Positions 1-6,156 of a stretch of DNA of 6,205 nt are shown here, in pieces. A program made the translations under genes and the position numbers. Within the stretch, counting starts at the first letter, position 1. Each line of letters begins with the position of its first letter. The DNA is taken from contig CAMICF010000181.1 in assembly GCA_946222495.1 (NCBI GenBank), positions 1-6,205 of the forward strand, read 5' to 3'. This DNA comes from an uncultured Janibacter sp. (lineage in GTDB: Bacteria; Actinomycetota; Actinomycetes; Actinomycetales; Dermatophilaceae). Below the pieces are notes generated by a model. It was not told where the DNA came from, did not search any database, and saw only the letters and a list, made by a program, of their open reading frames with translations.

Positions 1-10
1 GCTCTGAGGA

Positions 11-45
11 GCCACCCCCTTCTCGGTCACCCGAGAAGGGGTGGC
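11..45 (-). terminator. Strong hairpin, probable terminator of the monooxygenase gene
   Basis: A left arm at 11-26 and a right arm at 31-45 pair over 15 bp around a 4-base TCAC loop, with one extra C bulged in the left arm. The stem begins 15 bases past the stop codon of the minus-strand monooxygenase gene, where an intrinsic terminator is expected. Neither side has a run of T, so it is not a classical rho-independent terminator. Actinobacterial terminators often lack the U-tract, and the near symmetry would let it act in both directions. A TGA at 5-7 could end a plus-strand gene entering from the left, but there are too few bases to support one. Confidence 0.7.
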
Positions 46-60
46 GCGCGGACCGCCGGT

Positions 61-1893
61 TCAGCTCAGGTGGTGCACCGGCGCGACCTCGTAGACCGGG
101 GTGGCGATCTGCTCGTACCGCGCCTTGAGCTGGAGCGCGAGGTACTGCGAGTAGTGCCGCGACTGGTGGAGGTTGCCGCCGTGGAACCAGAGCGCCTCCT
201 GCTGGGTGGGCTTCCACATGTTGCGCTCCTCGCCCTCCCACGGCCCGGGGTCCTTGGTGGTGTCCGAGCCGAGGCCCCAGACCTTGCCGACCTTGTCGGC
301 CACCTCCTGGCTGATGAGATCCGCCGCCCAGCCGTTCATCGACCCGTAGCCGGTGGCGTAGACGACGAGGTCCGCCTCGAGCTCGGTGCCGTCGGCGAGG
401 ACGACCGAGGTCTCGGTGAGGTGGTCGACCTGGCCGTGCGCGAGTGCGACCTCGCCGTCCGCCACGAGCTCGGCGGCACCGACGTCGATGTAGTAGCCCG
501 AGCCTCTCCGGAGGTACTTGAGGAACATGCCGGAGTCGTCGTCACCGAAGTCGAGCTCGAACCCGGCCTTCTCCATCCGCTCGTAGAAGTCGGCATCGGC
601 CTCGCGCATGCGCTCGGTGAGCGGGGTCTGGAAGCTCGGCATGATCCGGTACGGCATGGAGGCGAAGATCAGGTCGGCCTTCTCCGTCGTGATGCCCGCG
701 TCGAGGGCACGCTCCGAGTACAGGTCGCCCAGACCGATCTCCATGAGCGAGGCACTCTTGACGATGTGGGTCGAGGACCGCTGGACCATCGTCACGTCGG
801 CGTCGTGCTCCCACAGCGCCCCGCAGATGTCGAAGGCGGAGTTGTTGGACCCGATGACGACGACCTTCTTGCCGGCGTACGCGTCCGGGCCCGGGTGGGC
901 CGAGGAGTGGTGCTGGTCGCCGCGGAAGACGTCCTGGCCGGGCAGGGTTGGGACGCTGGGCTTGCCGGACATGCCGGTCGCAAGGACGAGGTGGGTCGGC
1001 CGCACGGTCGTCGGGGTGCCGTCACGGACGAGCTCCACCTCCCACTCCCCGTCCTCCTCGGAGTAGCGGGCGCTGGTCACGGTCGTCGACGTCCGGTACG
1101 GGACCTCCATGACCTTCGTGTAGCTCTCGAGCCAGTCCGCGATCTTGTCCTTCGGCGCGAAGACGGGCCAGTTGTCCGGGAACTTCAGGTACGGGAGGTG
1201 GTCGTACCAGACCGGGTCGTGCAGGCAGAGGGACTTGTACCTGTGCCGCCACTGGTCGCCCGGCCGCTCGTTCTTGTCGACGACGACGAAGGGCACCCCG
1301 AGCTGGCGCAGCCGGGCGCCGAGCGCGATGCCGCCCTGCCCGCCACCGACGACGAGGACGTAGGGCTGGACGGTGCGCCCCAGCTCCTGCTCCTCGATCT
1401 CGCGGCGCTCCTGCCAGGTGACGCGGTTCGGGTCCGCCCCGTGCTGGGCCCCCTTCGGCCGGCGGGTACCTCGGGGCTCCTCGTGGCCCTTGATCTCGTG
1501 GAGGGTGGTGAGGAAGGTCCATGCCTTGTCCAGGCCGTCCTCCTCGACGAGGCGCACCAGGCCCCGGCCGCGACCGACCTCGGTCTCGAAGGTGAACCAC
1601 GCGGTGGTCACCCCGTCCTCCGTCTCCGGTGGCTCCTCCACGCGGAACTCCCGGGCGGCGGTGGACTCGAGCGTGTGGTCGAGCAGGTGGTGCACCCCCT
1701 CGGGATGCTCCACCGTGGTGAGGTTCCACGAGAAGGCGACGAGGTCCCGCCAGTAGCTCTCGGCCGCGAAGAGGCCCGCGGCGGCGTCGATGTCGTGCGC
1801 CGCGAGGGCCTTCTCGAAGGCCGAGAACCAGGCCTCGGCGCGCTCCTGCGGGGTGGTCTGGGTCGTCGAGGGCTGCTCGATCGTTTGGGTCAC
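61..1893 (-). CDS. Flavin-dependent monooxygenase (CzcO/FMO-like) with N-terminal NTF2-like domain
   Basis: A 610-residue NAD(P)H- and FAD-dependent monooxygenase of the CzcO/flavin-containing monooxygenase group, probably cytoplasmic, inserting one oxygen atom into an organic substrate that cannot be named from sequence. Residues about 15-135 look like an NTF2/SnoaL-type alpha+beta domain, followed by a charged linker (135-175). The FAD Rossmann motif is GGGQGG (183-188) after a hydrophobic beta strand. LATG (304-307) and YATGY (512-516) are the usual FMO 'ATG' motifs. The second, NADPH-binding Rossmann motif is GSNNSA (348-353). The FMO/Baeyer-Villiger fingerprint FxGxxxHxxx(W/Y) appears as F323, G325, H329, with His at 333 in place of the aromatic residue. 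The GTG start is fixed by a strong AAAGGAG site five bases upstream; the open frame extends further upstream, but that part lies antisense to the regulator and is not coding. It is divergent from the GAF regulator, which probably controls it. Flavoprotein monooxygenase is secure; the reaction is unknown. Confidence 0.93.
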   Translation of the reverse strand: MTQTIEQPSTTQTTPQERAEAWFSAFEKALAAHDIDAAAGLFAAESYWRDLVAFSWNLTTVEHPEGVHHLLDHTLESTAAREFRVEEPPETEDGVTTAWFTFETEVGRGRGLVRLVEEDGLDKAWTFLTTLHEIKGHEEPRGTRRPKGAQHGADPNRVTWQERREIEEQELGRTVQPYVLVVGGGQGGIALGARLRQLGVPFVVVDKNERPGDQWRHRYKSLCLHDPVWYDHLPYLKFPDNWPVFAPKDKIADWLESYTKVMEVPYRTSTTVTSARYSEEDGEWEVELVRDGTPTTVRPTHLVLATGMSGKPSVPTLPGQDVFRGDQHHSSAHPGPDAYAGKKVVVIGSNNSAFDICGALWEHDADVTMVQRSSTHIVKSASLMEIGLGDLYSERALDAGITTEKADLIFASMPYRIMPSFQTPLTERMREADADFYERMEKAGFELDFGDDDSGMFLKYLRRGSGYYIDVGAAELVADGEVALAHGQVDHLTETSVVLADGTELEADLVVYATGYGSMNGWAADLISQEVADKVGKVWGLGSDTTKDPGPWEGEERNMWKPTQQEALWFHGGNLHQSRHYSQYLALQLKARYEQIATPVYEVAPVHHLS

Positions 1894-1898
1894 AGTCG

Positions 1899-1905
1899 CT
1901 CCTTT
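1899..1905 (-). promoter_or_regulatory. Ribosome binding site of the monooxygenase gene
   Basis: AAAGGAG on the minus strand sits five bases before the GTG at 1893. It is a near-perfect Shine-Dalgarno match and excludes the much longer open frame that continues upstream to about 2739. Confidence 0.85.
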
Positions 1906-1912
1906 GCGTTGG

Positions 1913-1928
1913 TACCGTGACTCAGGTA
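1913..1928. promoter_or_regulatory. Imperfect inverted repeat in the divergent control region (candidate operator)
   Basis: The arms TACC(G)TGA and TCAGGTA face each other around a single C; they are complementary over 7 bp if one G is bulged. The site lies between the two divergent genes, just upstream of the monooxygenase ribosome binding site, where an operator or promoter-overlapping site would act. No convincing -10/-35 pair could be assigned in either direction. With arms this short, chance is a real possibility. Confidence 0.3.
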
Positions 1929-1955
1929 ACTCCGGCGACGGCGCCGGGTGACAGG

Positions 1956-1971
1956 GTTGCAGGACGTTGCA
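1956..1971. promoter_or_regulatory. GTTGCA direct repeat with one helical turn spacing (candidate regulator site)
   Basis: GTTGCA occurs at 1956-1961 and again at 1966-1971, exactly 10 bases apart. Because TGCA is self-complementary, the pair also reads as a TGCA-N6-TGCA dyad, as a dimeric winged-helix protein might contact. It lies about 65-75 bases upstream of the monooxygenase start and 45-60 bases before the preferred regulator start, so it could serve the divergent regulator. Function is inferred from position and spacing only. Confidence 0.35.
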
Positions 1972-2002
1972 TCCACTCCCGCCGCGCCGACCACCCCGGC
2001 TC

Positions 2003-2008
2003 GAGGAG
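2003..2008 (+). promoter_or_regulatory. Ribosome binding site deciding the regulator start
   Basis: GAGGAG ends eight bases before an in-frame GTG at 2017 (and eleven before the ATG at 2020). The longest possible start, GTG at 1948, has no recognisable Shine-Dalgarno site, and its first ten codons (ACA, GGG, TTG, GTT, GCA, ACT among them) lack the G/C-ending bias of the rest of the gene. This favours 2017. Confidence 0.55.
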
Positions 2009-2016
2009 CGTGGATC

Positions 2017-3192
2017 GTGATGCAGCCAGGTCGCCCCGACGTCCTCGCGTCGTGGCGAAGGGTGAGCGCCGCCGGTGTCGACCCGGGTGGCGGCCCCGAG
2101 ATCGCGCCACTGAGCGAGACCGAGGTCCAGCGGCGCCGGACCGTCGCCGGCCTCGAGCAGATGGTGCCGCTGCTGGAGTCCTGCCTGAGGACCGTCGTGG
2201 ACTCGGGACAGCTCGTCGTCGTCGGTGACCCCGAGGGGCGCGTCCTCTGGCGGCTCGGGCGACCGTCCGCTCGGCGGCTGGCCGACGGGCTCGGCTTCGT
2301 CGCCGGCTCCGCGTGGACCGAGGGCAACGTCGGGACCAATGCGATCGGCACCGCGCTCGTGCTCGGCGAACCCGTCCACATCCACGGCGACGAGCACTAC
2401 GTCGAGTCGCACGCCCGCTGGGGGTGCGCCGCCGCACCGCTGCACGACCCGTGGACCGGCCGCCCGCTCGGGGTCGTCGACATCAGCGGGCCACGCACCT
2501 CGATGCACCCGAGCCTGCTCTCGACCGTCGCGCTGGCCGCGCGCGTGGCCTCCCTCGAGCTGCTGGAGCAGCACCGTCGCTCGTTGGACGACCTGCGGGC
2601 CGCGACGGCCCACGTGCTCACCCGGATCACCGGCCCCGGCGCGGTCGTGGACCGCGCCGGGCACGTCGCCGCCTCCTCGGGGCTGCTCCCCCACGGCACC
2701 GTCGCCCTCCCGGACGACCTCCAGCCGGGGACGACGCACCTGCCGACACTGGGCGAGGTCGTCGCCGAGCCACTGCCGGGGGGATGGCTGCTGCGGCCCT
2801 CCGGCGAGACCGGCGCGGTGACGCAGGTGACGCTTGACCTCGCCGACGCACCCCGGATCGAGGTCGTGGCCGAGTCCGGCCCCTGGTCACGCACGCTCAC
2901 CCCTCGGCACGCCGAGCTGCTCCTCGCCCTCGTGCGAGCCGGGAGCGGAGGGCTGCGCGCCGCCGTCCTGGCCGACGAGGTCTTCGCCGACCCGACCCGC
3001 GTGGTGACGGTCCGCGCCGAGATGTCGCGTCTGCGCAAGGTGCTCGGTGGTCTCGTGATGGCGCGCCCGTACCGGCTGCCCCCGTCGGTCGACGTCACCG
3101 TCCACTGGCCCGTCGACCCCGCACTGCTGCTCCCCGGGTCGAGCGCCCCGGTCGCCCACCGCACGCGACGGTGGCTCGCGGGGCCCACCTGA
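2017..3192 (+). CDS. GAF-domain transcriptional regulator with C-terminal winged helix (AcoR-like sensor half, no AAA+ domain)
   Basis: A 391-residue cytoplasmic regulator, probably sensing a small molecule linked to the divergent monooxygenase. The N-terminus carries RPDVLASWRR and GVDP (residues 6-23), the opening signature of AcoR-type activators. A GAF domain spans about 43-185 and includes the family's characteristic TEGNVGTNAIGTAL (101-114), followed by HxHGDEHY and a WGCAAAPLHDP...GRPLGVVDISG block. The AAA+ sigma-54 interaction domain (GAFTGA, Walker A) that follows GAF in true AcoR proteins is absent. Instead the tail (about 290-358: LTPRHAELL, VTVRAEMSRLRKVLG, RPYRL) resembles an OmpR/SARP-type winged helix, so it probably binds DNA and works with ordinary sigma-70-class polymerase. 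That architecture suits actinobacteria, which lack sigma-54. The start is chosen from GAGGAG at 2003-2008; GTG at 1948 (414 residues) is the alternative, and its extra ARGAW segment could belong to the family N-terminus. The exporter gene follows after 30 bases. Activator versus repressor cannot be told. Confidence 0.85.
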   Translation: MMQPGRPDVLASWRRVSAAGVDPGGGPEIAPLSETEVQRRRTVAGLEQMVPLLESCLRTVVDSGQLVVVGDPEGRVLWRLGRPSARRLADGLGFVAGSAWTEGNVGTNAIGTALVLGEPVHIHGDEHYVESHARWGCAAAPLHDPWTGRPLGVVDISGPRTSMHPSLLSTVALAARVASLELLEQHRRSLDDLRAATAHVLTRITGPGAVVDRAGHVAASSGLLPHGTVALPDDLQPGTTHLPTLGEVVAEPLPGGWLLRPSGETGAVTQVTLDLADAPRIEVVAESGPWSRTLTPRHAELLLALVRAGSGGLRAAVLADEVFADPTRVVTVRAEMSRLRKVLGGLVMARPYRLPPSVDVTVHWPVDPALLLPGSSAPVAHRTRRWLAGPT

Positions 3193-3211
3193 CGGAGGTG
3201 CCGACGGGCGT

Positions 3212-3217
3212 AAGGTG
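3212..3217 (+). promoter_or_regulatory. Ribosome binding site of the MFS gene
   Basis: AAGGTG, a one-mismatch form of AAGGAG, lies five bases before the GTG start at 3223. It supports that start, which gives the normal MFS N-terminus (short cytoplasmic lead, then PAYRRLF before helix 1). Confidence 0.6.
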
Positions 3218-3222
3218 ACGCG

Positions 3223-4500
3223 GTGCGCCGACTCCGAGGGCTCCTGGCCGACACCCGGCCCCTGCAGACGCCGGCCTACCGTCGGCTCTTCACCGCCCAG
3301 ATCGTCACGGTCATCGGCGCCCAGCTGACGGTCGTCACCGTCCCGGCGCAGATCTACTCGATGACCGGGTCGAGCGCCTACGTCGGGCTGACCGGGCTCT
3401 TCGGTCTCGTCCCCCTCGTCGTCTTCGGCCTCTACGGCGGATCGCTCGCCGACCACCTCGACCGACGGCGGCTGCTCACCGTCACGACGTGGGGCCTCAT
3501 CATCACGTCGGCGCTCTTCTTCGCCCAGGCGGCCCTCGGCAACACGAATGTCTGGCTCCTGCTCGCGGTCTTCGCGCTGCAGCAGGCCTGCTTCGCGGTG
3601 AACCAGCCGACCCGGTCGGCCGTGCTCCCACGGATCCTGCCGCCCGAGCAGCTCCCGGCCGCCAACGCCCTGAACATGACCGTCTTCACCGGCGGGGCCA
3701 TCGCGGGCCCGCTCGTCGGTGGCGCGCTCATCCCGCTGCTCGGCTTCTCCTGGCTCTACCTCGTCGACACGATCCTCCTCTTCGCGACGCTCTGGGCGGT
3801 GCTCTCCCTTCCTCCGCTGCGGGTGGAGCCCGCCGCCGGGTCCTCCCCCGGCATCCGGTCGGTCATCGACGGCTTCGTCTACCTCGCCACCCAGCCGGCT
3901 CTCCTCATGTCCTTCGTCATCGACCTCGTCGCGATGGTCTTCGGGATGCCGCGCGCGCTCATCCCGGAGATGGCCGACGCCGACTTCGGCGGGCCGGCAC
4001 AGGGCGGTACGGCCTTTGCGCTGCTCTTCGCCGCGATGCCGGTCGGCGCCTTCCTCGGCGGGGTGCTCTCGGGCTGGGTCTCGCGCGTCGAGCGGCAGGG
4101 GCTCGCCGTGATCATCGCGATCCTCGTCTGGGGTGCGGCGATCGTCGGTCTCGGCACCGCGGTGGCCCTCGCGGACGGGACGATGATGCCCTTCCTCGCC
4201 GTGGCCCTCGTCTTCTTCGCCATCGGCGGAGCGGCCGACGTCGCCTCCGCCGCCTTCCGGTCGACGATGCTGCAGAGCGCGGCGACAGATACCATGCGCG
4301 GGCGGCTCCAGGGCGTCTTCATCGTCGTCGTCGCCGGTGGTCCGCGGGTCGCGGACGTCCTCCACGGGCTCGTTGCCGGCCAGCTCGGAACGGCCATGAC
4401 GACGATCCTCGGCGGTGCCCTCGTCATCGTGCTCACCCTCGTCCTCGCGGTGACGGTCCCCGCCTTCGCGCGCTACCGGGTCCCACCGGCCACGTCCTGA
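3223..4500 (+). CDS. MFS transporter, EntS-like drug/siderophore exporter group
   Basis: A 425-residue integral inner-membrane protein with about 12 hydrophobic segments, the usual size for a proton-driven major facilitator exporter. The cytoplasmic loop between helices 2 and 3 carries motif A as GGSLADHLDRRRL (72-84). NQPTRSAVLPRILP (127-140) followed by LPAANALN resembles the EntS/MFS_3 signature loop, and MRGRLQGVFIVVVAGGPRVAD (358-378) is another conserved block of this group. EntS itself exports enterobactin, but many relatives export drugs or unknown metabolites, and no siderophore synthesis gene is visible here, so the substrate is open. The gene begins 30 bases after the GAF regulator with no terminator-like hairpin between them, so the two are probably co-transcribed. 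The exporter may therefore answer the same signal and remove a toxic substrate or product of the monooxygenase reaction. That link is inference from position. Confidence 0.9.
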   Translation: MRRLRGLLADTRPLQTPAYRRLFTAQIVTVIGAQLTVVTVPAQIYSMTGSSAYVGLTGLFGLVPLVVFGLYGGSLADHLDRRRLLTVTTWGLIITSALFFAQAALGNTNVWLLLAVFALQQACFAVNQPTRSAVLPRILPPEQLPAANALNMTVFTGGAIAGPLVGGALIPLLGFSWLYLVDTILLFATLWAVLSLPPLRVEPAAGSSPGIRSVIDGFVYLATQPALLMSFVIDLVAMVFGMPRALIPEMADADFGGPAQGGTAFALLFAAMPVGAFLGGVLSGWVSRVERQGLAVIIAILVWGAAIVGLGTAVALADGTMMPFLAVALVFFAIGGAADVASAAFRSTMLQSAATDTMRGRLQGVFIVVVAGGPRVADVLHGLVAGQLGTAMTTILGGALVIVLTLVLAVTVPAFARYRVPPATS

Positions 4501-4517
4501 CCAAGCCCTGACTCGTT

Positions 4518-4561
4518 CTTCACAGCCGGCTCATCCAAGGAAGCCGACGGGTTCACATGAC
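4518..4561 (+). promoter_or_regulatory. Candidate PHO box (PhoP-binding direct repeats) upstream of phoD
   Basis: Four consecutive 11-base units start at 4518, 4529, 4540 and 4551. Units 1, 2 and 4 carry TTCA, CTCA and TTCA at the same place within the unit (CTTCACAGCCG, GCTCATCCAAG, GTTCACATGAC). Unit 3 is degenerate. Actinobacterial PhoP is known to bind 11-base direct repeats built on GTTCACC, and phosphatase genes are classic members of its regulon. The match of phase, motif and downstream gene is suggestive. Against it, I see no clear -10 element between the repeats and the ATG at 4579, and the units are imperfect. Confidence 0.5.
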
Positions 4562-4578
4562 CCGGACACGGTGACGCC

Positions 4579-6156
4579 ATGCCCCTGTCACGACGCCACG
4601 TCCTCGCCGGCGGTATCGCCGCCGGCACCACCATCAGCCTCGCGACCTCCCCCGCCTCGGCCAATTCCCTTCTCTCGGCGGCCGGCCCGGTCCGCACGGA
4701 CCCCTTCACCCTGGGCATCGCCTCCGGTGACCCCACCCCCACCGGTGTCGTCCTGTGGACCCGTCTCGCCGTCGAGCCCCTCGCCGCCGACGGTCGCGGC
4801 GGCATGCCGAACCGCGATGTCCCCGTCCAGTGGCAGATCGCCGACAACCCGCGGATGTCGCGACCGGTCGACCGCGGCACGGCCACCGCCCGCGCGGCCG
4901 GCGCCCACAGCGTCCACGTCGAGGTCGACGGGCTGCGGCCCGGCCGCGAGTACTGGTACCGGTTCAAGGTGGGCAGCTTCGTCAGCCCCGTGGCCCGCAC
5001 GCGCACCGCCCCGGGTCTCGACGAGATGCCGGCGGCCCTGGCGATGTCCTTCGCCAGCTGTGCCCACTGGGAGGGGGGCTACTTCACCGCCTACCGCCAC
5101 CTCGCCGACGACGAGCCGGACCTCGTGCTCCACCTCGGCGACTACCAGTACGAAGGGAAGACCGGGACCGACCCGACCTCCCCCCGCAAGCACGTCGGTG
5201 GCGAGACCGTGACCCTCGAGGGCTACCGACTGCGGCACGCCCAGTACAAGACCGACCCGGACCTGCAGACCGCGCACGCCGTCGCGCCCTGGCTCGTCGT
5301 CTGGGACGACCACGAGGTCGACAACAACTGGGCGGGAGGCGTGCCGGAGAACGACCGCGCCGACCAGTGGAACGACACCCCGGAGCGGTTCCTCGCCCGC
5401 CGGGCCAATGCCTTCAAGGCCTACTACGAGAACATGCCGCTGCGCGCCTCCTCCATCCCCCGCGGCTCGGACATGCAGATCTACCGGCGCCTGCAGTGGG
5501 GCCGGCTGGCGAACTTCCACATGCTCGACACCCGCGGCTACCGCGACGACCAGGCCTGCGGCGACGGGTGGGACACCAACTGCGAGGAGGCGCTCGACCC
5601 GAGCCGCACGATCACCGGCGACGCGCAGGAGGCCTGGCTCAAGGAGGGCCTCTCGCAGAGCCGGGCCCGGTGGGACGTCCTCGGCCAGCAGGTCTTCTTC
5701 GCCCAGCGCGACGGCAAGGTCCAGCCGGAGCTGCGGCACACGAGCAACGACTCCTGGGACGGCTACGTCGGCTCCCGCGAGCGCGTCACCCAGGCGTGGC
5801 AGGAGGCGGGCGTCCGCAACCCGGTCGTGCTCACCGGCGATGTGCACCGGCACTGGGCCGCGGACATCCGGGCCGACTACGACGACCCCGACAGCGAGAT
5901 CCTCGGGTCCGAGCTCGTCGCGACCTCCGTGACGAGCGGCGGGGACGGCGACCCCGCCTGGTCGGACCCGATCATGGAGTGGAACCCGCACCTGAAGTTC
6001 TCCGCCGACCAGCGGGGCTACGTCCGGACGACGATCACGCCCGAGGGTCTGGAGGCGGACTTCCGCTCGCTCGACCGCGTGACGACCCGGGGGTCCGCGG
6101 CCAGGACCCAGGCGAGCTTCCGTCTGGCCGACGGGGTGCGGGGCTTGCAGGCCTAG
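4579..6156 (+). CDS. PhoD-family alkaline phosphatase/phosphodiesterase, Tat-exported
   Basis: A 525-residue secreted phosphatase of the PhoD family, which releases phosphate from mono- and diesters outside the membrane and in Bacillus subtilis uses one Fe3+ and two Ca2+. The N-terminus is a Tat signal: twin arginines in SRRHVLAGG (4-12), a hydrophobic stretch, and an ASA cleavage site (likely after residue 28). An N-terminal beta domain (about 40-145; FTLGIASGDPTPTGVVLWTRL) precedes the catalytic core. Metal-site motifs are visible: FASC (C161), HLGDYQYE (D188, Y191, spaced like the iron ligands of B. subtilis PhoD), WDDHEVDNN (D244, H245, N249, N250) and LTGDVHRHW (D421, H423, H425). C327 and C335 could form a disulfide after export. 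Length is normal and all core motifs are present, so it is probably active. The ribosome site is weak (GGTGA, four bases before ATG). Phased repeats upstream suggest control by PhoP under phosphate starvation. It follows the exporter by 78 bases and appears functionally separate from it. Confidence 0.95.
   Translation: MPLSRRHVLAGGIAAGTTISLATSPASANSLLSAAGPVRTDPFTLGIASGDPTPTGVVLWTRLAVEPLAADGRGGMPNRDVPVQWQIADNPRMSRPVDRGTATARAAGAHSVHVEVDGLRPGREYWYRFKVGSFVSPVARTRTAPGLDEMPAALAMSFASCAHWEGGYFTAYRHLADDEPDLVLHLGDYQYEGKTGTDPTSPRKHVGGETVTLEGYRLRHAQYKTDPDLQTAHAVAPWLVVWDDHEVDNNWAGGVPENDRADQWNDTPERFLARRANAFKAYYENMPLRASSIPRGSDMQIYRRLQWGRLANFHMLDTRGYRDDQACGDGWDTNCEEALDPSRTITGDAQEAWLKEGLSQSRARWDVLGQQVFFAQRDGKVQPELRHTSNDSWDGYVGSRERVTQAWQEAGVRNPVVLTGDVHRHWAADIRADYDDPDSEILGSELVATSVTSGGDGDPAWSDPIMEWNPHLKFSADQRGYVRTTITPEGLEADFRSLDRVTTRGSAARTQASFRLADGVRGLQA

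Noticed and set aside
70..1920. 616-codon plus-strand open frame opposite the monooxygenase
   Set aside because: It is a shadow of GC-biased codons on the other strand; the translation is low-complexity and shows no motif.
1946..1961. GG-N10-GC with TTGCA, resembling a sigma-54 -24/-12 promoter
   Set aside because: Actinobacteria lack sigma-54 and the adjacent regulator has no AAA+ sigma-54 activation domain. The -24 side matches only the GG, so the fit is probably chance.
1894..2739. Upstream extension of the monooxygenase frame (up to 892 residues)
   Set aside because: The extension is antisense to the GAF regulator, is rich in R/G/P/D without domain motifs, and a strong AAAGGAG-GTG start lies at 1893.
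2887..4365. 492-codon minus-strand open frame opposite the regulator end and exporter
   Set aside because: The translation is a run of charged D/E/R/G residues typical of antisense frames in high-GC DNA; the plus-strand exporter has clear helices and family motifs.
3223..4500. Calling the MFS gene entS (enterobactin exporter)
   Set aside because: The similarity is at group level only, and no siderophore biosynthesis or uptake gene is in the window.
4501..4578. Terminator between the exporter and phoD
   Set aside because: Only a short AGCCGGCT palindrome is present; no stem long enough to call a terminator.
4588..5991. 467-codon minus-strand open frame opposite phoD
   Set aside because: Antisense shadow with V/G/A/D-rich composition and no motif; the plus-strand PhoD motifs are unambiguous.
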